From Halalkaliarchaeum sp. AArc-CO (GTDB taxonomy: Archaea > Halobacteriota > Halobacteria > Halobacteriales > Haloferacaceae), in the NCBI RefSeq assembly GCF_024972735.1, contig NZ_CP087723.1, positions 1,922,001-1,986,000 on the forward strand: a stretch of 64,000 bases of DNA, in the 5' to 3' direction. Shown piece after piece: positions 48,334 to 56,061 of the stretch (position 1 is the first letter of the stretch; each line of letters starts with the position of its first letter). The position numbers and the translations under genes are program-made. Under the pieces are notes generated by a model. The model did not search any database. It was given only the letters and a program-made list of their open reading frames with translations, and was not told the origin of the DNA.

Positions 48334-48845
48334 TCCTCGTCACCTCCCTGGTGGTGTTCTTCGAACTCCTCTTCGGGAACGACGTGTAGTTTCCCCTCCA
48401 TCGCGTGATGGGCGGCTCCGCAGTACTCGTTACAGACGATTCCGAACTCCCGCGGTTCGTCCGTTTCGACGGTGACCTTCGCGACTTCTCCGGGGATCAC
48501 CATCGTGTTCGCGTTGGTCCCGACGACCCCGAAGCCGTGGATCACGTCCGGGGAGGTGACGTAAAACGTCACCGTGCTGTGTTCGGGGACCACGATCGGG
48601 TCCGGCCTGAACTCGAACTGTTCGGCGATCACGTACACCTCGTACTCGTTTTCGCCGACCTGTTCGACACCGGGTTCACCGAACTTCGGATGGTCGGAAA
48701 GCGTGTCCGGGTTGACCGGTTCCTCGTCGTCGGCGACCATCGAGACGCCGGCGCCGACGGCACCGTACGTCACCGTTGCGATGAACGCCAGGATGAGCAC
48801 GAGCGAAAGCGCGAGCCAGAGTTTTTCGTACTTGTGAACGTGCAT
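48330..48845 (-). CDS. cbaB: ba3-type oxidase subunit II, CuA domain
   Basis: A 171-residue subunit II with one N-terminal membrane helix (KLWLALSLVLILAFIATVTY, about 8-27), unlike the two-helix CoxB, as in Thermus ba3. The CuA ligands are H103 (VIHGFGVVG), C138, C142, H146 and M149 (CNEYCGAAHHAM). The C-terminal tail is acidic (PEEEFEEHHQGGDEE). It accepts electrons from halocyanin or a similar donor and passes them to subunit I. ATG 48845 is supported by its position 2 bases after the small cbaD-like gene; longer starts would run through that gene. It is coupled to cbaA. Confidence 0.92.
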   Translation of the reverse strand: MHVHKYEKLWLALSLVLILAFIATVTYGAVGAGVSMVADDEEPVNPDTLSDHPKFGEPGVEQVGENEYEVYVIAEQFEFRPDPIVVPEHSTVTFYVTSPDVIHGFGVVGTNANTMVIPGEVAKVTVETDEPREFGIVCNEYCGAAHHAMEGKLHVVPEEEFEEHHQGGDEE

Positions 48846-48847
48846 AG

Positions 48848-49033
48848 TCACCCGATCACAACCAGGTCGTTTCCGAGGAACTCCACGAAGTACATGAAGA
48901 ACCACATCACCACGAGAATCCCGAAGTACACCATGATGAGGGCCAGAGTGCCTTTCGGATCGAACTCTTCTCCGTCCGAGTCGTCGACCAGAGCCGACTC
49001 GGTGGATGTCTGTGACGCCGCCCCGTTTGTCAT
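48848..49033 (-). CDS. cbaD: Small single-helix subunit of the ba3-type oxidase (CbaD-like)
   Basis: A 61-residue protein: a hydrophilic acidic N-terminal half and one hydrophobic helix (GTLALIMVYFGILVVMWFFMYFVEF, quoted in parts as MVYFGILVVMWFFMY). Haloarchaeal ba3 operons begin with such a gene (cbaD), and Thermus ba3 has an equivalent subunit IIa. ATG 49033 has a good TATA box (GTATTTATAC, 49057-49066) 24-33 bases upstream. It is the first gene of cbaDBAE; the next gene begins 2 bases after its stop. Confidence 0.8.
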   Translation of the reverse strand: MTNGAASQTSTESALVDDSDGEEFDPKGTLALIMVYFGILVVMWFFMYFVEFLGNDLVVIG

Positions 49034-49056
49034 GGGTATGCCTTCGATCTACGGTT

Positions 49057-49066
49057 GTATAAATAC
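49057..49066 (-). promoter_or_regulatory. TATA box of the cbaDBA operon
   Basis: GTATTTATAC on the minus strand, 24-33 bases upstream of the cbaD ATG (49033). It is the only good AT-rich box in the 232-base gap to the gene at 49266 and gives a leaderless transcript for the ba3-type oxidase operon. Confidence 0.6.
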
Positions 49067-49265
49067 TACGAGACGCATCCACAAATCAGCCGACATGAAC
49101 GCGATCACTCGTCGTTTTGCATCGGCACCAGGTCCAGTTCGTGACGGGGGCCTACCCGCGGTTCGGGCGCAAAAAGCTTCTTTTTGACTTCCGGAGTCAA
49201 GTAGCGTCGAATCGGGGGGCTCGAATCGGGGAACGATTCTTTACCGGGTAGTCCATACGGAGGGT

Positions 49266-49481
49266 ATGGATCTCTCGCCACGGCAGGTCGTTTTGATCGG
49301 ACTCGCCGCGATCGTTCCGGGGGCAATCTTCGCGGTCGGCACCGGCGAGTACATCGCCGCGATCGCAATCGTCAACGTGGTTCTCATCGTCGCGAGTCTC
49401 GTGTACGCGATGTCCGACACCGAATCCGAGTCGGAACCGCCGGAAGCGAAAGCGGCGAACGGAGGCCCCGTCGGACAGTAG
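49266..49481 (+). CDS. Small two-helix membrane protein upstream of the copper ATPase
   Basis: A 71-residue protein with two hydrophobic segments, QVVLIGLAAIVPGAIFAVG (about 7-25) and AIAIVNVVLIVASLVYAM (about 31-48), and an acidic C-terminal tail (SDTESESEPPEAKAANGG). Its stop is immediately followed by the ATG of the copper ATPase, so the two are certainly one operon. No family is recognised. Position suggests a role in copper loading of the oxidases or in membrane association of the ATPase, similar to small CcoS-like proteins next to CcoI in bacteria; this is inference only. Confidence 0.75.
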   Translation: MDLSPRQVVLIGLAAIVPGAIFAVGTGEYIAAIAIVNVVLIVASLVYAMSDTESESEPPEAKAANGGPVGQ

Positions 49482-52025
49482 ATGTCCTCGCGTGAGTGTT
49501 CCCTCTGTGATCTCCCGACCCCGGATCCGCCAGTGAGTGGCGACGCCGTCGAGGGGGAGTTCTGTTGTCGCGGCTGTCTGGAGGTCGCAAAGGCGCTGGG
49601 AACGGATGCCCTCGAGGGCCGGGAGGGGGACGAACTCGACAGGGAGGCGATCGAACGGGCGGTCACCGGCGAAAAGAACGAAAGCGCCGACGCCGATCAG
49701 ATGTCGCCTCCGGAAAACGCCTGCGAGACCGCGTATCTGACGGTCGACGGGATGCACTGTGCGACCTGCGAGACGTTCCTCGAGGCCGTGTCGGAACGCG
49801 AGTCGGGCGTCGTCGACGCCACGGCCAGCTACGCGACGGACACGATGCGGATCCGGTACGATCCCGAATCGGTCGACGAGGAGGATCTCCCGTCGGTCGT
49901 CACTGGAACCGGGTACACCGCGTCGTTCCGGGAGGTCGACCGCGAGCCGGAGTCGGGAGACGTCGCAGTCGTCCGGTTCCTGATCGGCGGCGGCTTCTTC
50001 GGCATGATGGCAATGCTGTGGTACGTCCTCTTTCTGTATCCCACGTACTTCGGCTTCCAGCCGGTCGTCGAGTTCGGACAGTTCGACCGGCTGTACCTCT
50101 TTACGCAGATCTGGCTGTTCACATCCGTCGTGCTGTTTTACACGGGATTTCCGATCCTCCGAGGGGCGTACGTCAGCCTCCGGGCCCGGCAGCCGAACAT
50201 GGATCTGTTGGTGTCGCTTGCGGCCTCGAGTGCCTATCTCTACAGCACGATCGCGATGCTCGTCGGGCGGACCGACCTCTACTTCGACGTCACCGTCGCC
50301 GTAATCGTGGTCGTCACCGCGGGCAACTACTACGAGAGCCACATCAAGCGTCGGGCGATGGGACTGCTCTCGACGCTTGCTGGCGACCGGATCGAGACGG
50401 TCCGGAGAGAGGACGGCACCGAGTTCGGAATCGAGAACGTCTCGCCCGGCGACAGGCTCCTCGTAAAGCCCGGCGAACGGATCCCGTTCGATGGGACAGT
50501 TCGGGATGGGGCCGCCGCAATCGACGAGGCGGTCGTCACCGGCGAGTCGCTGCCCGTCACCAAGCGCCCGGGCGACGAAGTGGTCGGCGGATCGGTCGTC
50601 GCGGATTCGCCACTCGTCGTCGAGGTCGCCGATCCCGTCGAGAGTACCCGAGACAGGCTGGTCGAGCAGCTCTGGGAGATCCAGAGCGCCCGCTCGGGCG
50701 TCCAGCACCTCGCCGACAAACTCGCGACGGTGTTCGTCCCGCTCGTGACCGTGCTTGCGGTCGCGATCACGGCGCTTTTCCTCCTCACGGGAGCCTCGCC
50801 CACCCGGGCGTTCCTCGTGGGACTCACCGTGTTGATCGTCTCGTGTCCGTGCGCGCTCGGGCTGGCGACACCGCTTGCGGTGGCAAGTGGAGTCCGCACT
50901 GCCGCCGACCGTGGGATCGTCGTCGCCACGGAGACGATCTTCGAGGACGCAGCGGAGGTCGACATCGTCGCGCTCGACAAGACGGGGACCCTCACCGAGG
51001 GGCGTATGCAGGTGGTCGACGTTGTTCCCTTCGAGGGAACCGAACGGCACCTCCTGGAAGTCGCCGCCGCAGTCGAGCGGTTCTCCGAACACCCAGTCGC
51101 GGATGCGATCGTCGAACGCGCCGCAGAGGGCGCCTTCGAGGGCGGAGCGGTCGCCGACGGCGGCCTGGTCGACGGCAGCACGGCCGACAGCGATCCACCG
51201 GGTGGCCTGCAAGGGGAGGACGATTCGGCGTCCGAACCCGGACACGATAGCCTGGAACGGGCCGGCGACGGAACTGTCGACGCCGGCGACGTGACGATCC
51301 ACGCACGCGGCGTCGAGGCGGCCCTCGACGGTGGATCCCTGCTCGTCGGGCATCCGTCGCTGTTCGACGAACGGAACTGGACATTGCCCGAGGAAACCCG
51401 TACGCGAGCGGCTGCCGCCGCCGAGTCCGGCCACGTGCCGGTCGTGGTCGGCAGGCGAGACGCAGGCGGAGAGGGGGAGATCCTCGGCGTCCTCGTCGTC
51501 GGGGACGCCCCGCGGGCCGAGTGGGACGAAGTCGTCGCGGAACTGGCCGGGACCGGTCGGGAGATCGTCGTCCTCACGGGCGACGACTCGGCGGCCGCCA
51601 CCCACTTCGAGTCCCACCCGGACGTCTCGAGTGTCTTTGCCGGCGTCCCGCCGGAGGGAAAGACCGCAGCGATCCAGCGTCTCCGGTCGTCGGGTGTGGT
51701 GGCGATGATCGGCGACGGAACGAACGACGCTCCCGCGCTCGCCGCCGCAGATCTCGGCGTCGCCATGGCTGAAGGGACCGAACTCTCTGCCGACGCTGCC
51801 GACGCGGTCATCACCGGACGAGACCTGTCTTCGATCCCGACCCTCTTTGCGGTCTCGTCTGCGACCAACCGTCGCATCCGACAGAATCTCGGTTGGGCGT
51901 TCGTCTACAACGGGATCGCGATTCCGCTCGCCCTCACGGGTCTTTTGAACCCGCTGTTTGCGGCGGCGGCGATGGCGACAAGCAGCCTGCTCGTCGTGCT
52001 CAACTCCAGTCGCCGACTTCTCTGA
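49482..52025 (+). CDS. Copper-type heavy-metal P-type ATPase (CcoI/FixI-like)
   Basis: An 847-residue P1B ATPase. The N-terminus has a Cys-rich motif CSLCDLPTPDPP and CCRGCLEVAK (about residues 6-33), as in CcoI/FixI-type copper ATPases that supply oxidases, and a second metal-binding domain GMHCATCETFLEA near 90-100. The transmembrane ion site is VSCPCALGLATP (about residue 451-462), the phosphorylation site DKTGTLTEG (about 499), the HP motif FSEHPVADAI and the hinge GDGTNDAPALAAADLG. An unusual acidic insertion (about residues 565-605, with DSDPPGGLQGEDDSASEPGH) lies in the nucleotide-binding domain. It would export or deliver Cu(I), possibly for the nearby Cox and Cba oxidases. It starts directly after the small membrane protein's stop. 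Confidence 0.9.
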   Translation: MSSRECSLCDLPTPDPPVSGDAVEGEFCCRGCLEVAKALGTDALEGREGDELDREAIERAVTGEKNESADADQMSPPENACETAYLTVDGMHCATCETFLEAVSERESGVVDATASYATDTMRIRYDPESVDEEDLPSVVTGTGYTASFREVDREPESGDVAVVRFLIGGGFFGMMAMLWYVLFLYPTYFGFQPVVEFGQFDRLYLFTQIWLFTSVVLFYTGFPILRGAYVSLRARQPNMDLLVSLAASSAYLYSTIAMLVGRTDLYFDVTVAVIVVVTAGNYYESHIKRRAMGLLSTLAGDRIETVRREDGTEFGIENVSPGDRLLVKPGERIPFDGTVRDGAAAIDEAVVTGESLPVTKRPGDEVVGGSVVADSPLVVEVADPVESTRDRLVEQLWEIQSARSGVQHLADKLATVFVPLVTVLAVAITALFLLTGASPTRAFLVGLTVLIVSCPCALGLATPLAVASGVRTAADRGIVVATETIFEDAAEVDIVALDKTGTLTEGRMQVVDVVPFEGTERHLLEVAAAVERFSEHPVADAIVERAAEGAFEGGAVADGGLVDGSTADSDPPGGLQGEDDSASEPGHDSLERAGDGTVDAGDVTIHARGVEAALDGGSLLVGHPSLFDERNWTLPEETRTRAAAAAESGHVPVVVGRRDAGGEGEILGVLVVGDAPRAEWDEVVAELAGTGREIVVLTGDDSAAATHFESHPDVSSVFAGVPPEGKTAAIQRLRSSGVVAMIGDGTNDAPALAAADLGVAMAEGTELSADAADAVITGRDLSSIPTLFAVSSATNRRIRQNLGWAFVYNGIAIPLALTGLLNPLFAAAAMATSSLLVVLNSSRRLL

Positions 52026-52134
52026 GGCGGAACGACGCGGGACCGACATCGGTTTCGCCGGTCTCGCTGTCGTCCGGTATCGCCACCCCAGTGTGACAAC
52101 AACTGTTAATCGGCGTGAGACCTAACTACAACCA

Positions 52135-52827
52135 ATGCTACTCCAGATGGAGCTTCTCGGTCCCGAGACGCTGCCGCTTCTGTTGATAACGGCGGGGCTT
52201 TTGATCTCGATGGCGGAGGCGCTCGCACCGGGAGCAAACTTCATCGTCGTCGGGATCGCCCTGCTCGGGGCGGGGCTGGTCGGTCTCGCACTGGGGCCGC
52301 TCGCAAGCCCGATCGTGCTGGCAGTGCTCGTCTTGCTGTTCGGTTCGGTCGCCTTCTACGGTTACCGGGAGCTGGACATCTACGGCGGGAAAGGGCAAGC
52401 ACAGACGCGGGACTCCGACTCGTTGAAGGGCCAAACCGGACGAGTGACGGAGGCGGTCACGCCGACCGGCGGACAGGTGAAACTGGACTCCGGCGGGTTC
52501 AACCCGTACTACTCGGCACGGAGCATCGACGGCGAGATCCCGGAGGGGGCGGAAGTGCTCGTGATCGACCCGGGCGGCGGGAACGTCATCACCGTCGAAT
52601 CGCTGGAGGTCGTCGAAGACGAGATCGACCGGGAACTTGCCCGCGGTCGCGACGCCTCGGACGCCGCAGACGCCGCAGTCGACGCAGCCATGCAGGAGGC
52701 GAAAGAGGAGGAAGACGACCGCGACTCGGATCGAGAACAAGAACCCGACTCGGATCGAGAGCAAGAACCCGACTCGGATCGAGAGCAAGAACCCGACTCG
52801 GAACGGGAACCCGAACGCGAACGGTGA
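52135..52827 (+). CDS. NfeD family membrane protein
   Basis: A 230-residue NfeD-like protein. Two or three membrane segments occupy the first 80 residues (LPLLLITAGLLISMAEALAP, NFIVVGIALLGAGLVGLALG, PIVLAVLVLLFGSVAF), followed by an OB-fold domain (KGQTGRVTEAVTPTGGQVKL to VLVIDPGGGNVITVESLEV). The C-terminus is a repetitive acidic tail, encoded by the tandem repeat at 52723-52812. NfeD proteins usually partner with SPFH (stomatin-like) proteins in membrane microdomains; a SPFH gene follows at 53628, with an unrelated esterase gene on the opposite strand in between. ATG 52135 fits the first helix. Confidence 0.87.
   Translation: MLLQMELLGPETLPLLLITAGLLISMAEALAPGANFIVVGIALLGAGLVGLALGPLASPIVLAVLVLLFGSVAFYGYRELDIYGGKGQAQTRDSDSLKGQTGRVTEAVTPTGGQVKLDSGGFNPYYSARSIDGEIPEGAEVLVIDPGGGNVITVESLEVVEDEIDRELARGRDASDAADAAVDAAMQEAKEEEDDRDSDREQEPDSDREQEPDSDREQEPDSEREPERER
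52723..52812. repeat. Coding tandem repeat, 24-bp unit, in the NfeD-like gene
   Basis: Three near-identical 24-base units (52723-52746, 52747-52770, 52771-52794) and a partial fourth, encoding eight-residue repeats of DSDREQEP at the acidic C-terminus. Each unit keeps the frame, so the tail length can vary among strains. Confidence 0.8.
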
Positions 52828-52848
52828 CCTCTCCCGGTGTCGGCCTCG

Positions 52849-53478
52849 CTACCCCACGAGTCTCTTGACCATTGTCGATACGTGTTCGATTTCGTCCGCG
52901 TTTATCCCGTGGCCCATGCCCTCGTAGATCGACTCGGTGACGTCGCCTCCGAGACGCTCGAAGACGTCGCGAGTCTCGTGGACGCGTTCGACTGGAATGT
53001 GCGGATCGACGTCGCTGCAACCGAGAAACACCGGCGTTCCGTCGAGCGTGCCCCCGTAGTCGCGGGGCGTTCCGTCGGGACCGACGAGACCCCCCGAGAG
53101 TGCCGCGAGCCCCCCGTATCGGCGCGCGTTTCGTGCGGTCCACTCCGAGGCGAGACACGCCCCTTGCGAGAACCCGATCAGTGCGACCCGCTCTGTGCTC
53201 ACCCGATCGGCGGCCTTCGAAACGACCTCGCCGACCCGATCGAGGGCGGCCGAAAGCCACGGCTCGTTTCGCTCGATCGGCTCCAGGAACGACTGTGGAT
53301 ACCAGGTTCGCTGTGCCGCCTGCGGGGCGAAGTACGCGACGCCCTCGGCGTCGAACTCCTCGGTTAGCCCCAGGATACTTCGCGCGCTGGCCCCCCGACC
53401 GTGGAGCAACACGACGGCGGCCGACGCCGCAGACAGCTCTGTCCCCTCGCGCAACAGCGGCTGATCCCCGTGGTTCAT
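52849..53478 (-). CDS. Alpha/beta hydrolase, phospholipase/carboxylesterase family
   Basis: A 209-residue serine hydrolase of the carboxylesterase 2 group. The nucleophile elbow is GFSQGAC with S104; LLHGRGASARSILGL (about 24-38) forms the oxyanion-hole region; the acid is probably D158 (LGCSDVDPHIP), and H190 in GMGHGIN the catalytic His. It would hydrolyse short acyl esters or thioesters in the cytoplasm. It has no signal peptide. ATG 53478 begins at MNHGDQPLL, and the gene is on the strand opposite to nfeD and the SPFH gene, inserted between them. Confidence 0.87.
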   Translation of the reverse strand: MNHGDQPLLREGTELSAASAAVVLLHGRGASARSILGLTEEFDAEGVAYFAPQAAQRTWYPQSFLEPIERNEPWLSAALDRVGEVVSKAADRVSTERVALIGFSQGACLASEWTARNARRYGGLAALSGGLVGPDGTPRDYGGTLDGTPVFLGCSDVDPHIPVERVHETRDVFERLGGDVTESIYEGMGHGINADEIEHVSTMVKRLVG

Positions 53479-53627
53479 ACTCCCGCTCGGGACTCGGGAG
53501 GGTTATCGCTTCCCCCGGCGGTGGTGTCCCGGCGTGTCCCGGCGTGTCCTGTGCCTGCCCCGGTTGCGCGGGTCGAATCGGGAGAGTGCTGGCCAATCCT
53601 TATGTGGCGCGTCGCCCTATGCGGTGT

Positions 53628-54767
53628 ATGGACCCCGTACTGCAGTTCGGTCTCGAAACGGGCGCGGCGACGATCGGATTACTGTTTCTCTTGCTCGTCG
53701 TCATCGTCATCTGGCAGTCCGTCGAGATCGTCGACGCCTACGAGAAGAAGGCGCTTACCGTGTTCGGAGAGTACCGGAAACTCCTCGAGCCGGGATTCAA
53801 CATCATCCCGCCGTTCGTCTCCCGGACGTACCCGTTCGACATGCGGACCCAGACGCTCGACGTCCCGCGTCAGGAGGCGATCACGCGGGACAACTCGCCG
53901 GTGACCGCCGACGCTGTGGTCTACATCAAGGTGATGGACGCGAAGAAAGCGTTCCTGGAGGTAGACGACTACAAAAAGGCCGTCTCGAACCTGGCTCAGA
54001 CGACGCTGCGTGCGGTGCTGGGAGACATGGAACTGGACGACACGCTCAACAAGCGCCAAGAGATCAACGCGAAGATCCGAACCGAACTGGACGAGCCGAC
54101 CGACGAGTGGGGAATCCGGGTCGAATCGGTCGAGGTTCGCGAAGTCAACCCATCGAAGGACGTTCAGCAGGCGATGGAACAGCAGACGTCCGCCGAGCGC
54201 CGCCGCCGGGCGATGATCCTGGAAGCGCAGGGTGAACGCCGCTCTGCCGTCGAGAAGGCGGAAGGTGACAAGCAGTCCAACATCATCCGGGCACAGGGTG
54301 AAAAGCAAAGCCAGATCCTCGAGGCGCAAGGTGACGCGATTTCGACCGTGCTCCGGGCACGATCCGCGGAAGCGATGGGCGAACGCGCAATCATCGAACG
54401 CGGCATGGAGACGCTGGAGGCGATCGGCCAGGGTGAATCCACGACGTTCGTGCTACCCCAGGAGCTGACCAGCCTCGTGGGTCGCTACGGCAAACAGCTC
54501 TCGGGTGCCGACACCCAGGAGATGCAGGCACTGGACGCCCTCGAATTCGACGAGGAAACCCGCGAACTTCTCGGCCTCGACAACATCGAAGAGATTCTCG
54601 GACAGATCGACGAGGCGGCAGAGATGGACGTCGAGCAACTCGAGGAGGCGGCCGAAGCGATCAAGGCGGGCGACACGGGCGGGGGCATCAAGTCCGCGAA
54701 CGAAGTGATCGAGGAAATGGACGAGGAGATGGAAGGGGAAGCCGCCGTCGAGACCGACAAGGAGTGA
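53628..54767 (+). CDS. SPFH/Band 7 (stomatin-like) protein
   Basis: A 379-residue membrane-anchored protein. After one N-terminal hydrophobic helix (TIGLLFLLLVVIVIWQSVEI, about 15-34) comes the SPFH domain (GEYRKLLEPGFNIIPPFVSR, FDMRTQTLDVPRQEAITRDN, ADAVVYIKVMDAKKAFLEVD, SNLAQTTLRAVLGDMELDDT) and a long coiled-coil of Ala/Glu/Gln (QTSAERRRRAMILEAQGERR) to about residue 245. The end is acidic and flexible. It assembles into oligomers that scaffold membrane regions and often associates with an NfeD protein; the nfeD gene is at 52135-52827. ATG 53628 has a TATA-like box TCCTTATGTGG at about 53597-53607. Confidence 0.9.
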   Translation: MDPVLQFGLETGAATIGLLFLLLVVIVIWQSVEIVDAYEKKALTVFGEYRKLLEPGFNIIPPFVSRTYPFDMRTQTLDVPRQEAITRDNSPVTADAVVYIKVMDAKKAFLEVDDYKKAVSNLAQTTLRAVLGDMELDDTLNKRQEINAKIRTELDEPTDEWGIRVESVEVREVNPSKDVQQAMEQQTSAERRRRAMILEAQGERRSAVEKAEGDKQSNIIRAQGEKQSQILEAQGDAISTVLRARSAEAMGERAIIERGMETLEAIGQGESTTFVLPQELTSLVGRYGKQLSGADTQEMQALDALEFDEETRELLGLDNIEEILGQIDEAAEMDVEQLEEAAEAIKAGDTGGGIKSANEVIEEMDEEMEGEAAVETDKE

Positions 54768-54846
54768 ACACGATCGGCCGTTCTCAGCGGTAGAATCGGC
54801 TCGACCAAGCGAAGTGTTTTTAGCGCCAACCGACTACGAACGGGTA

Positions 54847-55488
54847 GTGACAGACGGCGTCGACGAACGGAAGCGGGACACGCTGCGGCGGTTCGCCGCG
54901 CTTGGAGCCGCCGCCCCGTTCGTCGGATCGGCAACAGCAGACTCGGACGACGGGACCGCGGATGATCCGTCCGGACAAGACGACAACGAGACCCGGGAGG
55001 CGATCTGCGGATACGTCTCGACGACGCCCGGGGCCCACTTTTCGAAACTCCGAGACGACCTCAGGCTCGGGACGGGCGAAACTCAGTATCACCTCCGTCG
55101 GCTCGAAGACGGCGGTGCCGTCGAATCGATTAAAGACGGCGACTACCGACGCTACTACCCGGCCGACAGGTTCGACCGGTGGGAGAAGCAAGCGCTGGGG
55201 TATCTCCGTCGTGAAACGCCGCGGCTGATGATCCTCGAACTCCTTTCGGAACCAGACCTCACCGGCGCGGCGCTGGCCGACCGGATCGGCGTCTCGCGGC
55301 CGACGATAAGCGCAGCTGCAGGCGAACTATCCGAGGCCGGAATCCTCGATCGAGAGGACGGCTATCGCTTGGAGGAGCCCGAACGAATCATCGCACTCGT
55401 CGTCCGGTACGCCGACTCGTTCGGGCCGGAGGCGGTCGCGTTCGCCGATCAGCTCGCCGACTACGTCCGCCACGATCCACGTCGCTGA
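54847..55488 (+). CDS. Tandem winged-helix regulator with a Tat-like N-terminus
   Basis: A 213-residue protein. Residues 8-30 (KRDTLRRFAALGAAAPFVGS) look like a short Tat signal or membrane segment, twin arginine then hydrophobic. Two winged-helix domains follow: REAICGYVSTTPGAHFSKLR with GETQYHLRRLEDGGAV (about 50-105), and LILELLSEPDLTG-like MILELLSEPDLTGAALADRI with SRPTISAAAGELSEAGILDR (about 125-180). It is a DNA-binding protein, so an exported N-terminus is odd; perhaps it is anchored to the membrane. GTG 54847 is chosen because the TATA-like box TTTTTAG at about 54815-54821 lies 26-32 bases upstream; the longer frame has no evidence. Confidence 0.8.
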   Translation: MTDGVDERKRDTLRRFAALGAAAPFVGSATADSDDGTADDPSGQDDNETREAICGYVSTTPGAHFSKLRDDLRLGTGETQYHLRRLEDGGAVESIKDGDYRRYYPADRFDRWEKQALGYLRRETPRLMILELLSEPDLTGAALADRIGVSRPTISAAAGELSEAGILDREDGYRLEEPERIIALVVRYADSFGPEAVAFADQLADYVRHDPRR

Positions 55489-55531
55489 CAGTTCCACCGG
55501 ATCTCGTCAAGAACAGACCGCGTCGGTTTCC

Positions 55532-55834
55532 TCACTCGACCATCCAGGTCGTCCCCGACGAGTACCCCCACTTCTCGATCGTGAGGTCCGTCTCGGCCTC
55601 CCGGACTGCCCGGATGTTCGCACCGACTTCCTTCGCGGAGAGTTCGAGCTCTTCTGCGATGAGCCGCGACTTGAAGTACGTCTTGTCGTCGGCGTTCGAC
55701 CGGAGGTATTCGTAAATGCGCAGCTGTTTCTCGGAAAGCGAGCCGCGGACTGGTTCCGGCAGCGATCCGGACTCGCGAACGGGTTCGGTGTCGACGGACG
55801 TCTCGGCGCCGGCCGATGCGGCTGTGCTGCTCAT
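55532..55834 (-). CDS. Small winged-helix protein (DUF7123-like), second copy
   Basis: A 100-residue protein. After an unstructured N-terminal 30 residues, the core LSEKQLRIYEYLRSNADDKT, YFKSRLIAEELELSAKEVGA and EKWGYSSGTTWMVE parallels the protein at 28406-28630 (YFRAKTIAEAIGLSSKQVG, EKWGRARSTTWRV). It is probably a sequence-specific DNA-binding protein. No operon partner: it is divergent from the AglD-like gene and converges on the tandem winged-helix regulator after 43 bases. ATG 55834 begins MSSTAASAGAE. Confidence 0.8.
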   Translation of the reverse strand: MSSTAASAGAETSVDTEPVRESGSLPEPVRGSLSEKQLRIYEYLRSNADDKTYFKSRLIAEELELSAKEVGANIRAVREAETDLTIEKWGYSSGTTWMVE

Positions 55835-56061
55835 ACTGGTACCAGGCGAGCACCGACTAAAACGGGTTTGGTACGTCGGCCTAACCCGCCGCTATACTGT
55901 GGTTTCACCCGAGAAACTGCCACAATAGCGGCCGGGTGTCCCCCAGAACGGGTACGGCTGTCTACGGGGTCGCAAACGCCGACGGGGGAGGAGAGCTCGG
56001 ACGGTCGAACGCGCAGAGTGCTTCAGAAGGTACTTATCCGCGCCCCGGCGATGGTCACCCA

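Noticed and set aside
49105-49265. Possible short minus-strand gene before cbaD ending in a charged peptide
   Set aside because: No convincing start or promoter; the 232-base gap mainly holds promoters for cbaD and for the small protein at 49266.
49197-52049. Long minus-strand open frame opposite the copper ATPase
   Set aside because: It is antisense to a gene with clear P1B ATPase motifs; it is Arg- and Asp-rich with no domain, a typical shadow in GC-rich DNA.
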